The notes under the pieces: generated by a model
The model's database searches: none
What the model was told of the DNA's origin: nothing
Seen by the model: only the letters and a program-made list of their open reading frames with translations
Source of the DNA: Nonomuraea antri
Lineage (GTDB): Bacteria > Actinomycetota > Actinomycetes > Streptosporangiales > Streptosporangiaceae
Direction: 5' to 3'
Assembly: GCF_013283785.1 (NCBI RefSeq)
Contig: NZ_JABCPZ010000011.1
Span: 30,988-94,987 of the forward strand
DNA: 64,000 nucleotides
In this document: in pieces, positions 30,146 through 37,659 of the stretch
Layout: each line of letters starts with the position of its first letter
Position numbering within the stretch: position 1 is the first letter of the stretch
Translations under genes and position numbers: made by a program

Positions 30146-31266
30146 ACCTTCTCCAGCGGGAGGCGGGCGTGCACGCGGAAGCCGCCGCCCTGGCGCGGCC
30201 CGGTGGACAGCTGGCCGCCGCACAGCGCCACCCGCTCGGCCATGCCGCCGAGCCCGAAGCCCGGCGCGAGCGGCTGCTTGGGCACGCCGTCGTCGAGCAC
30301 CTCCACCTCCACCTCCGTCATGCCGTAGGCCAGCCTGACGCTCGCCTTGGCGCTGAGCGCGTGCTTGCGCGTGTTGGTCAGCGCCTCCTGCACGATTCTG
30401 TACACCGCGTGGTCCACCGCGGCGGGCAGGGTGACGGGTTCGCCCGTCACGGTCAGCACCGCGGGCAGCCCGGCGGTCCTGGCCTCCTGGATGAGCGAGG
30501 GCAGCCGGTTGGCGCCCACCCCGGTCGCCGCGTCGGCGCCGTCGCCGTCGGCCCTGAGCACGTCGAGCAGCTGCCGCATCTCGGCCAGCGCCTGCCTGGC
30601 GGTCTGCTCGGCGCTCTCCAGCGCGTCGCGGGTGACCTCCTGCTCGGGCGGCAGCGTCGCCCGCGCGCCGCCGACCAGCGCGTTGATCACGCTGATGTGG
30701 TGCGCGACCACGTCGTGCAGCTCCCTGGCGATGCGCCGGCGCTCGGCGCGCACCGCGCTGTCGGCCGCCTCGCGCCGCCGGCGCCGGTTCAGCTCGTGCC
30801 TGAGCCGGAGGAACTGCCCGACGCCCACGGGTATCGCGCTGAAGATCAGCCCGGCCAGCCATCCGCTGACTCCCGGCGTCTCCAACTCGAACGAGATCGC
30901 GTACGTGGCGGCCACGAACCCCAGCGTGATGGCGGCGGTGCGGCCCCTGGTGAAGCGGCCCAGGCCGTAGAGGGCGAGCGTGCCAGGCACGCCGATGAAG
31001 TTGGTGATGTCGATCAGCATGGAGATCGCGTCGACGGTGACCACGAAGGCGGTGACGGCCACCGGCCTGGTGCGGTACACCAGCAGCGGGACCATGCAGA
31101 TCAGGAACTGCCCGGTGGCCAGCGCCAGCTCCCGGTCGTTCCTGACCAGCCCGAAGTACAGCCCGAAGATCGCGGGCAGACTGACGAGCACGACCATAGT
31201 CGTGTCCTGGACCCGCGGGCGCTGGAAGAACCGCCAGGTGACGAGGAAGGGACGCGCCAAGCGCAC
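30142..31266 (-). CDS. Sensor histidine kinase (HisKA_3 type)
   Basis: The 374-residue kinase has several N-terminal membrane helices (about 20-150) without a large sensor domain. The phospho-acceptor helix ERRRIARELHDVVAHHIS (conserved His) follows, then an HATPase_c domain (EALTNTRKHA, LDDGV, GFGLGGMAERV). Kinases with such short loops often sense the membrane or an associated transporter. I chose GTG 31266 because the -10-like TAGTGT ends six bases before it; TTG 31272 is an alternative in the same frame. Confidence 0.9.
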   Translation of the reverse strand: MRLARPFLVTWRFFQRPRVQDTTMVVLVSLPAIFGLYFGLVRNDRELALATGQFLICMVPLLVYRTRPVAVTAFVVTVDAISMLIDITNFIGVPGTLALYGLGRFTRGRTAAITLGFVAATYAISFELETPGVSGWLAGLIFSAIPVGVGQFLRLRHELNRRRRREAADSAVRAERRRIARELHDVVAHHISVINALVGGARATLPPEQEVTRDALESAEQTARQALAEMRQLLDVLRADGDGADAATGVGANRLPSLIQEARTAGLPAVLTVTGEPVTLPAAVDHAVYRIVQEALTNTRKHALSAKASVRLAYGMTEVEVEVLDDGVPKQPLAPGFGLGGMAERVALCGGQLSTGPRQGGGFRVHARLPLEKV

Positions 31267-31272
31267 GATCAA

Positions 31273-31278
31273 ACACTA
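31273..31278 (-). promoter_or_regulatory. -10 box TAGTGT for the leaderless kinase transcript
   Basis: Minus-strand TAGTGT is separated by TTGATC from the GTG at 31266, with no ribosome binding site. Confidence 0.45.
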
Positions 31279-31385
31279 ATTCACATTTTTCTGGATTTTT
31301 CCAAATGATCAACATGACTTGCCCGGGCTACAGCCGCCCGCGCGTGCTGCGGTAACGTCGGCCCCAGGGCAAGGGGAGGGCAGGC

Positions 31386-32549
31386 ATGAGCCGAACGGCA
31401 CGCGTCATCTGGGACGACGCGCTCACCTCGTACGACTTCGGCCCAGATCACCCGCTCGCGCCCGTCAGGGTGGAGCTGACGATGGCGCTGGCCCGCTCGC
31501 TCGGCGTGCTCGACCAGGTGGAGCTGGCCGGCTGCGTCCCGGCCACCGACGACGAACTGGCCCTGGTGCACAAGCGCGACTACATCGAGGCGGTCAAGCG
31601 GGTCTCCGCCGACGGCCGTCCCGACCTGCGGGCCGGGCTCGGCACGCCCGACAACCCGGCGTTCAAGGGCGTGCACGAGGCCTCCGCGCTGATCGCGGGC
31701 GCCTCGCTGGCCGCCGCCCGCGCGGTGTGGGAGGGCACGGCCGAGCACGCGGTGAACATCGCCGGCGGCCTGCACCACGCCATGCCGGCCGGGGCCAGCG
31801 GCTTCTGCGTCTACAACGACCCCGCGCTGGCCATCGCCTGGCTGCTGGCCCAGGGCGCGCGCCGCATCGCGTACGTGGACGTCGACGTGCACCACGGCGA
31901 CGGCGTGCAGGCCATGTTCTACGACGACCCGCGGGTGCTGACGATCAGCCTGCACGAGAGCCCGCGCACGCTGTTCCCCGGCACCGGCTACCCGGAGGAG
32001 ACCGGGCTCGACGGCACCGCGGTGAACGTGGCGCTGCCGGCCGGCTGCGGCGACGCGGGCTGGCTGCGCGCCTTCCACGCGGTCGTGCCGCCGCTGCTGG
32101 CCGAGTTCAGGCCGGAGATCCTGGTGACCCAGCACGGCTGCGACAGCCACGCGCTCGACCCGCTGGCGAACCTGATGCTCAGCCTCGACTGCCAGCGGGC
32201 CGCGTACGCCGCCCTGCACCGCCTGGCGCACGAGACGGCCGGCGGCCGGTGGATCGTGACCGGCGGCGGCGGTTACGAGCTGGTCCAGGTGGTACCCAGG
32301 GCCTGGACGCACCTCATCGCCGAGGCGGCTGGACACCCGGTCGATCCGGCCACCGCGACGCCGCAGGATTGGCGGCAGTTCGTCAGGGAACGCACCGGAG
32401 AGACACCACCGGCCACGATGACGGACGGCCGTAACCCGGAATTTCGGGACCTGTCCGGAGGTTATGACCCTTCGGACCCCATTGACCGTGCGGTCATGGC
32501 GACCCGGCACGCGGTGTTCCCCCTGCACGGCCTGATCCCGATGCCCTGA
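31386..32549 (+). CDS. acuC: AcuC-type deacetylase (histone deacetylase family)
   Basis: The 387-residue arginase/deacetylase-fold enzyme has HHAMPAGASGFCVYND, the zinc-binding DVDVHHGDG, HESPRTLFPGTG, the third ligand in HGCDSHALDPL and the GGGGY loop. In Bacillus, AcuC deacetylates acetyl-CoA synthetase; here it is the probable protein lysine deacetylase of central carbon metabolism. GGGGAGGG precedes the ATG. The next gene starts 14 bases later, so they share an operon. Confidence 0.92.
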   Translation: MSRTARVIWDDALTSYDFGPDHPLAPVRVELTMALARSLGVLDQVELAGCVPATDDELALVHKRDYIEAVKRVSADGRPDLRAGLGTPDNPAFKGVHEASALIAGASLAAARAVWEGTAEHAVNIAGGLHHAMPAGASGFCVYNDPALAIAWLLAQGARRIAYVDVDVHHGDGVQAMFYDDPRVLTISLHESPRTLFPGTGYPEETGLDGTAVNVALPAGCGDAGWLRAFHAVVPPLLAEFRPEILVTQHGCDSHALDPLANLMLSLDCQRAAYAALHRLAHETAGGRWIVTGGGGYELVQVVPRAWTHLIAEAAGHPVDPATATPQDWRQFVRERTGETPPATMTDGRNPEFRDLSGGYDPSDPIDRAVMATRHAVFPLHGLIPMP

Positions 32550-32563
32550 ACGAGGAAGAGCCT

Positions 32564-33346
32564 GTGCTGAGCCGCGACGCACTCCGTGAGCACCTGATCT
32601 ACAGCCGCATCGCCGGCGATGTCGCGACCCCTCGCGAGAACAACCTGGACCACTACAGCTCGGTCGCCAACCGCGATCCGTACTACATGCTCGGGCTGAC
32701 GTTCGAGCAGCCGTGGCCGTTCCGCGACGTGCTGGCGCAGATGGCCAAGGCCTGCGGCGTGGTCCCCGACGCCGGGCACCGCTGGGGCCAGGACACCATC
32801 GACCCCGACCGCACCATCGACGCGCTCGACGCGATGGCGCTCAGGATCGCCGCCGCGCTGTCGCAGGAGAACCCGAAGGTCCTGGTGGCCACCGGGCACC
32901 CGACCGGGCTGCTGGCCGTGCACCTGCCGCTGGCCAGGTTCTGCGCCGAGCACGGCGCGACGCTGATCACGCCGGCCGAGGGCTGGACGTACGCGGGCTC
33001 GGGTTTCGGCCGTCCGCGCCGGATCCGCTATCTGCAGGACATCGCGATGCTCGACGACAAGGGCGGCTTTGTGCACACCCACGACTCGGCCCCGATGGAG
33101 CGCATGCTCACCGAGCTCGCCGGCGAGCTTCCGGACCTGGTGATCGCCGACCACGGCTGGGCGGGAGCGGCTGGAGAGGCTGGAGTGCCCACGGTGGCCT
33201 TCGCCGACTGCAACGACCCGGCGCTGTTCCTCGGCGAGGCGGAAGGCAAGATCGACGTGGTGGTGCCGCTCGACGACAACGTGCTACCGCGCTATTACAC
33301 CCCGCTGACCGAGCGGATCGTCACACTGGCCTCACGAGCCCTTTGA
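32564..33346 (+). CDS. Putative phosphatase (actinobacterial conserved protein)
   Basis: This 260-residue cytosolic protein belongs to a conserved actinobacterial group often labelled phosphatase; I recall a homologue next to acuC in Streptomyces. Conserved-looking segments are IDPDRTIDALD, VLVATGHPTGLL, LITPAEGW, VHTHDSAPMERML and LVIADHGWAGAA. The His and Asp residues could bind metal, but no catalytic motif is diagnostic. The start is GTG with GAGGAAGAG upstream. Confidence 0.6.
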   Translation: MLSRDALREHLIYSRIAGDVATPRENNLDHYSSVANRDPYYMLGLTFEQPWPFRDVLAQMAKACGVVPDAGHRWGQDTIDPDRTIDALDAMALRIAAALSQENPKVLVATGHPTGLLAVHLPLARFCAEHGATLITPAEGWTYAGSGFGRPRRIRYLQDIAMLDDKGGFVHTHDSAPMERMLTELAGELPDLVIADHGWAGAAGEAGVPTVAFADCNDPALFLGEAEGKIDVVVPLDDNVLPRYYTPLTERIVTLASRAL

Positions 33347-33658
33347 GTCGAATTCGGTCCTCCGCATACCGTCTTTTCGCGCCTGCATTCCAAGGGGCTC
33401 GCTGTCCCTTTGCCAACTTTTGATGGGGCCTGGGCGACTCTTAGATGTGACAAGTTGGACAGTTCCAACGTCCAGGCGAGGTGCTCGGCCCGGCTGCTGG
33501 CCAGCGACTTTGCTGGTTCGGCTGACAGAGGACTCAAGTGACTGAGAAAATAGGGGGTTTGCGCACTCGGAGTCCCGACTTACGCTGACGGCAGTACACG
33601 TGCGTGAGCAATGGCACCAGTGGGGATAACCCGGAAACACGTGCGGAAGAGGCGTCCG
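33347..33658. other. Long intergenic region before the BdtA-like regulator gene
   Basis: These 312 bases hold no convincing gene. They contain a perfect inverted repeat GTTGG-N6-CCAAC (33454-33469) and a possible -10 hexamer TACGCT (33581-33586) with a poor -35. The length suggests regulated transcription of the gene at 33659. Confidence 0.5.
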
Positions 33659-33862
33659 ATGGGTGCAGGCGAAAGACCTCTCAGCGAGGTGAAGTTCCTG
33701 ACCGTGGCGGAAGTGGCGACGGTCATGAGGGTCTCCAAGATGACCGTGTACCGGCTCGTCCACTCGGGCGAGCTGCCGGCGATCCGTGTCGGCCGGTCGT
33801 TCAGAGTGCCTGAGCAGGCGGTACACGACTATCTACGAGAGGCCTACATCGAGGCAGGCTGA
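33659..33862 (+). CDS. Excisionase/MerR-like DNA-binding protein, BdtA-like
   Basis: From ATG 33659, preceded by GGAAGAGG, this is a 67-residue winged-helix protein: FLTVAEVATVMRVSKMTVYR, then LPAIRVGRSFRVPEQAVHDY. It matches, from memory, the very conserved Streptomyces BdtA (SCO3328), a relative of BldC found near bldN. A frame-compatible ATG at 33611 adds 16 residues that look untranslated. Two hairpins follow the gene. Its role is probably transcriptional control in development. Confidence 0.85.
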   Translation: MGAGERPLSEVKFLTVAEVATVMRVSKMTVYRLVHSGELPAIRVGRSFRVPEQAVHDYLREAYIEAG

Positions 33863-33867
33863 GGTAG

Positions 33868-33887
33868 CGGCGCGGGTCCCCGCGCCG
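33868..33887 (+). terminator. Hairpin after the BdtA-like gene
   Basis: CGGCGCGG pairs with CCGCGCCG around GTCC, six bases beyond the stop codon at 33862. Confidence 0.55.
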
Positions 33888-33903
33888 TGAATTCCCGTCC
33901 CGG

Positions 33904-33939
33904 GAGAGGCCCGGTCGCCGGCAGTGCGACCGGGCTCTC
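33904..33939 (+). terminator. Main terminator hairpin after the BdtA-like gene
   Basis: GAGAGGCCCGGTCGC pairs with GCGACCGGGCTCTC with a single bulged G and a seven-base loop. It insulates the regulator gene from the ribosomal protein gene. Confidence 0.7.
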
Positions 33940-33988
33940 ACCCCCCGAGGGGCGATCTACCGTGGATCGCCGGTAGTCTGTGAGCCGG

Positions 33989-34002
33989 TGTGCGCTCGCA
34001 CA
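33989..34002. promoter_or_regulatory. Palindrome TGTGCG-N2-CGCACA before the bS22 gene
   Basis: A perfect 14-base palindrome 36 bases before the GTG at 34038. A second inverted repeat, GCGATC-N7-GATCGC, lies at 33952-33970. The regulator is unknown. Confidence 0.35.
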
Positions 34003-34037
34003 TCGATTCATACTTGCTATCAATGCCTGGGGGTCCC

Positions 34038-34136
34038 GTGGGCTCTGTGATCAAGAAGCGCCGCAAGCGGATGGCCAAGAAGAAGCACCGCAAGCTGCTC
34101 AAGAAGACGCGCATCCAGCGGCGTAACAAGAAGTAA
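34038..34136 (+). CDS. 30S ribosomal protein bS22 (AURKAIP1/COX24 family)
   Basis: A 32-residue, extremely basic peptide: [20 protein letters not shown], then a [11 protein letters not shown] tail. This is the conserved actinobacterial small ribosomal protein related to mitochondrial AURKAIP1/COX24, found in mycobacterial ribosome structures. The GTG at 34038 follows TGGGGGTCCC. The gene is followed after 22 bases by the epimerase-like gene, as I recall in other actinobacteria. Confidence 0.93.
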   Translation: MGSVIKKRRKRMAKKKHRKLLKKTRIQRRNKK

Positions 34137-34158
34137 CCGACGCAGCTGCGAGGCGCTG

Positions 34159-35163
34159 ATGACCCACACCGTGCTTGTCACCGGGGTCTCGCGCCACATC
34201 GGCGCCCGGGTGGCGAGCGTTCTCGCGGCTGACCCGGACATCAGCCGCGTCATTGGAGTGGACACCGTGCCGCCCCCCTCGCTCGCGCGAGCTCCGCGAG
34301 ATGGCGGCATCTCCCTCGGCCGGACGGAATTCGTCCGGGTCGATCTGCGCAGCCCCGACATCGCTCAGGTGATCGCGGCCGCGGATGTCAACACCGTCGT
34401 GCACATGAGCCTGGTCAGCGCTCCCTCGCGGAGCACCGGCAGGGCGGCCATGAAGGAGCACAACGTCATAGGCACCATGCAGCTGCTCGGTGCCTGTCAG
34501 CGGTCGGCGACCGTGCGACGCGTGGTGGTCCGTTCGACCACCGCCGTCTACGGCTCGTCGCCGAGGGATCCCGCGGTGTTCACCGAAGACCTGGAGCCGC
34601 ACGACGGCCCAGGCCACGGCTACGCCAAAGACGCGGCCGAGATCGAGGGCTACGTGCGCGGCTTCGCGCGGCGGCGTCCCGACGTGACGGTCTCGCTGCT
34701 GCGCTTCGCCAACTTCATGGGCCCAGGCGTCGACTCACCGCTGACGCGGTACTTCACCGCGCCGGTGCTGCCGACCGTGTTCGGCTTCGACCCGCGGCTG
34801 CAGTTCGTCCACGAGGACGACGCGGTCGAGGTGTTGCGCCGGATGGCCACCGAAGACCACCCCGGCACGTTCAACGTGGCCGGGGCAGGCGTGTTGCTGC
34901 TGTCACAGTGCGCGCGCCGGGCCGGGCGGCCGTCGATGCCGCTGTTCTCGCCGGCCTTCAAGCTGCTCGGCAACGCGGCACGCCGCGCCGGGCTCGTCGA
35001 CTACTCGCCGGAGCAACTGCGGCTGATGTGCCACGGTCGCGCCGTCGACAGCGGCAGGCTCGAAGCCGAGCTGGGCTGGAAGCCCAAGTTCACCACCGGG
35101 GCGGCCTTCGACGACTTTCTGCGTTCGCGGGGCCTGCACCCGCTCGGAGGTGTGCGCCGTTGA
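34159..35163 (+). CDS. NAD-dependent epimerase/dehydratase-like protein (extended SDR)
   Basis: The 334-residue protein has an N-terminal Rossmann motif (VLVTGVSRHIGARVA), the extended-SDR segments VVVRSTTAVYGSS and LRFANFMGPG, and a C-terminal substrate domain. The canonical YxxxK pair is not obvious: the expected place reads GHGYAKDAAE, with Lys only two residues after Tyr. It may therefore bind NAD(P) without normal epimerase chemistry. It is followed directly by an acyltransferase gene, which suggests lipid or glycolipid metabolism. Confidence 0.8.
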   Translation: MTHTVLVTGVSRHIGARVASVLAADPDISRVIGVDTVPPPSLARAPRDGGISLGRTEFVRVDLRSPDIAQVIAAADVNTVVHMSLVSAPSRSTGRAAMKEHNVIGTMQLLGACQRSATVRRVVVRSTTAVYGSSPRDPAVFTEDLEPHDGPGHGYAKDAAEIEGYVRGFARRRPDVTVSLLRFANFMGPGVDSPLTRYFTAPVLPTVFGFDPRLQFVHEDDAVEVLRRMATEDHPGTFNVAGAGVLLLSQCARRAGRPSMPLFSPAFKLLGNAARRAGLVDYSPEQLRLMCHGRAVDSGRLEAELGWKPKFTTGAAFDDFLRSRGLHPLGGVRR

Positions 35164-35198
35164 GCGTCCCCCACGGAGCTCCCCGTGAGGAGGGCCGC

Positions 35199-36068
35199 GT
35201 GATTCCCATCACCGCGGCGCCCTCGTTCGAGGATCCCGATCCACTCGCCAAGGCTTTGGCCTTCCTGCGCCGGCGCATCACCGGCGACTACGAGGTCGAC
35301 GAGTTCGGCTACGACGCCGAGCTGACCGACAAGGTCCTGCTCGAACTGATCAGGCCGATCTACCGGCACTGGTTCAGGGTCGAGACGGTCGAGCTGAAGA
35401 ACGTCCCCGAGGAAGGCGGCGCCCTCATGGTCGCCAACCACTCGGGCACGCTGCCGGTCGACGCGCTGATGATGCAGGTGGCGCTGCACGACGAGGCGGG
35501 CAGGGCGCTGCGGCTGCTCGGCGCCGACCTGGTCTACCAGCTGCCGCTGCTCGGCCACCTGTCACGCAAGACCGGCCACACGCTGGCCTGCCGCGAGGAC
35601 GCCGACCGGCTGCTGCGCAAGGGCGAGCTGGTCGGGGTGTTCCCCGAGGGGTTCAAGGGCGTGGGCAAGCCGTTCTCCGAGCGCTACCGGCTGCAGCGGT
35701 TCGGCAGGGGCGGCTTCGTGGCCTCGGCCATCCGCGCCGGGGTGCCGATCGTGCCCACGGCGATCGTCGGGGCCGAGGAGATCTACCCGAAGATCGGTGA
35801 TCTGAAGACGCTGGCCCGTATGCTCGGGCTGCCGTACCTGCCGATCACGCCGTTCTTCCCGCTGCTTGGGCCGCTCGGACTGGTGCCGTTGCCGTCCAAG
35901 TGGATGATCGAGTTCGGCGAGCCGATCCGCACCGACGAGTACGAACCGGCCGCGGCCGACGACCCGATGCTCGTGTTCAACCTGACCGACCACGTACGCG
36001 AGGTCATCCAGCAGCTGCTCAACGAGCTGCGGCTGCGCAGGGGCCACGCGTTCCCGCCTTTCCTGTAG
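35199..36068 (+). CDS. Lysophospholipid-type acyltransferase (PlsC-like)
   Basis: From GTG 35199, preceded by GAGGAGGG, the product has 289 residues. It shows the acyltransferase blocks in order: MVANHSGTLPVDALMM (His-Asp catalytic block, with six rather than four residues between), TLACREDADRLL, VGVFPEGFKG and VPIVPTAIVGAEE. The wider His-Asp spacing is that of an actinobacterial subgroup, so the acceptor may not be lysophosphatidate. It lies 35 bases after the epimerase-like gene, in the same operon. Confidence 0.85.
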   Translation: MIPITAAPSFEDPDPLAKALAFLRRRITGDYEVDEFGYDAELTDKVLLELIRPIYRHWFRVETVELKNVPEEGGALMVANHSGTLPVDALMMQVALHDEAGRALRLLGADLVYQLPLLGHLSRKTGHTLACREDADRLLRKGELVGVFPEGFKGVGKPFSERYRLQRFGRGGFVASAIRAGVPIVPTAIVGAEEIYPKIGDLKTLARMLGLPYLPITPFFPLLGPLGLVPLPSKWMIEFGEPIRTDEYEPAAADDPMLVFNLTDHVREVIQQLLNELRLRRGHAFPPFL

Positions 36069-36093
36069 AGCCGCGCAACCGTCGCGCCATCGG

Positions 36094-36141
36094 CGGTGTT
36101 CTCCCCGGCGTAACGAAGACACACTCACCGGAGGAACACCG
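36094..36141 (+). promoter_or_regulatory. Leader hairpin that would hide the ribosome binding site of the SDR gene
   Basis: CGGTGTTCTCC (36094-36104) can pair with GGAGGAACACCG (36130-36141) with one bulged G. The 3' arm contains the GGAGG ribosome binding site and the first base of the GTG start. When formed, it would block initiation. Confidence 0.5.
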
Positions 36142-36932
36142 TGGATCTTCAGCTTTCCGGCCGCGTGGCCGTAGTGACCGGCGCGTCCAGGGGCATCGGC
36201 CTGGCCGTCGCGCACACGCTCGCCGAGGAGGGCGCGCACGTCGTGACGGCCTCGCGCTCGCGCGGCGACCTGCCGGACAAGGCCGTGCACGTGGCGGCCG
36301 ACCTGCTCGACCCGCAGGCCCCGGCCCGGGTGATCGAGCGGGCGGTGGCGGAGTTCGGCGGGGTGGACATCCTGGTCAACAACGCCGGCGGCCCGCCGCC
36401 CGGCGTCACGCTGCCCCGGGTCGGCTTCCTGACCCCGGACGACGCCGACTGGATGACCATGTTCGAGTTCAACCTGTTCTCGGCCATCAGGATGATCCGC
36501 GCGGCCGTGCCCGTCATGCTGGAGCGCGGCGGCGGCTCGATCGTGAACGTCTCCTCCGGCTCGGCCAGGCAGCCGGCCCCGATGAACGTCGACTACGGCG
36601 CGGCCAAGGCGGCCATGAACCACGTGAGCAAGGCACTGTCGGAGGAGTACGGCCCGCAGGGCATCAGGGTGAACACGGTCTCGCCCGGCCCGGTGCTCAC
36701 CGACTGGTGGACCAAGCAGGGCGGCGCCGCCGGGGTGATCGCCGGCATGGCGGGCGCTGACAAGGACGGTGTGATCAACGAGGTCGCGCCGCAGATGATG
36801 CGCCTGGTCACCGGCCGCCTGGTGCATCCGAAGGAGATCGCGGACGCGATCGCGCTGCTGGTCTCGCCCCGCTCCGGCAGCACCACCGGCGCCGACTTCG
36901 CGATCGACGGCGGCTTCCTCAAGGAACTGTAG
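36141..36932 (+). CDS. SDR family oxidoreductase
   Basis: A classical short-chain dehydrogenase of 263 residues: TGASRGIGLAVA cofactor loop, NNAGGPPPG, Ser in NVSSGSARQP, catalytic YGAAK, VSPGPV and the C-terminal TGADFAIDGG typical of FabG-like enzymes. The position of basic residues after the Gly motif favours NADP(H). The substrate is unknown. The GTG start has a strong GGAGG that may be masked by the hairpin at 36094-36141. The first 38-base repeat begins at its stop codon. Confidence 0.9.
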   Translation: MDLQLSGRVAVVTGASRGIGLAVAHTLAEEGAHVVTASRSRGDLPDKAVHVAADLLDPQAPARVIERAVAEFGGVDILVNNAGGPPPGVTLPRVGFLTPDDADWMTMFEFNLFSAIRMIRAAVPVMLERGGGSIVNVSSGSARQPAPMNVDYGAAKAAMNHVSKALSEEYGPQGIRVNTVSPGPVLTDWWTKQGGAAGVIAGMAGADKDGVINEVAPQMMRLVTGRLVHPKEIADAIALLVSPRSGSTTGADFAIDGGFLKEL

Positions 36933-37044
36933 GCGTGAACCCGGGCGGCGGGTTCACCATGGAACCCCAGGCGTGAACCCGGACGGCGGGTTCCGCACGA
37001 GACCGCAGGCGTGAACCCGGGCGGCGGGTTGTGGCGAGACATCC
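36931..37044 (+). repeat. Three tandem 38-base repeats with hairpin potential
   Basis: The 24-base core AGGCGTGAACCCGGGCGGCG plus GGTT starts at 36931, 36969 and 37007, an exact 38-base period. The second copy has one change in the core (A for G). Within each copy GAACCCG pairs with CGGGTT(C) around five bases; the third lacks the final C. The array fills the gap between the SDR gene and the ECF sigma gene. Confidence 0.85.
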
Positions 37045-37072
37045 CTGACCGATTCCCCACAGAAGGGCGGAG

Positions 37073-37657
37073 ATGATCACACAGCCCGCCGCCGCCAGGG
37101 GCGCGGACGCCGCACTCGTCAGCGCCTCATGGACCGAACCCGAGGCGTTCGCCGAGCTCTTCGACCGCTACTCCGCCATGCTCTACCGCTACGTCTCCAA
37201 ACGGCTCGGCCCCGAGCCCGCGGAAGACCTCGTCGGTGAGACGTTCCTGGTCGCCTTCTCCCGCAGGAAGAGCTACGACCTGTCGTACCCGGACGCCAGG
37301 CCGTGGCTGTTCGGCATTCTCACCAAGCTCATCTCGCGCCACCACCGCAGCGAGGCGGCCCGCTACCGCGCCCTGCTGCGCGCCCCCCAGGACCGCGCCG
37401 TGGAATCGCCGGCGGACCGGGTGGCCGCCGGTGTCACCGCCCAGGCGGCGCGTCCCGAACTCGCCGCCGCGCTGGCCGCGCTGCCCGCCAAGGACCGCGA
37501 CGTCCTGCTGCTGATCGCCTGGGGCGATCTGACGTACGAGGAGGTCGCGCAGGCGCTCGGCATCCCGATCGGGACCGTGCGCTCCCGCCTCAACCGGGGC
37601 AGGCGGAAGGTACGAGCCGCGCTCGGCGACACCAACCCGATGCTGGAGGAGGAGTGA
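37073..37657 (+). CDS. ECF-type RNA polymerase sigma factor
   Basis: The 194-residue protein has sigma region 2 (AFAELFDRYSAMLYRYVSKR to RPWLFGILTKLISRHHRSE) and region 4 (LTYEEVAQALGIPIGTVRSR with LNRGRRKVRAAL). AGAAGGGCGGAG precedes the ATG. Two bases after its stop begins an LCP-domain membrane protein, which takes the place usually held by an anti-sigma factor. It belongs with the sigma factor at 12651 in motif pattern and in having a membrane partner. Confidence 0.92.
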   Translation: MITQPAAARGADAALVSASWTEPEAFAELFDRYSAMLYRYVSKRLGPEPAEDLVGETFLVAFSRRKSYDLSYPDARPWLFGILTKLISRHHRSEAARYRALLRAPQDRAVESPADRVAAGVTAQAARPELAAALAALPAKDRDVLLLIAWGDLTYEEVAQALGIPIGTVRSRLNRGRRKVRAALGDTNPMLEEE

Positions 37658-37659
37658 CG

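Noticed and set aside
36931..37044. CRISPR array
   Set aside because: The repeats are 24 bases with 14-base gaps, only three units, and no cas genes are nearby.
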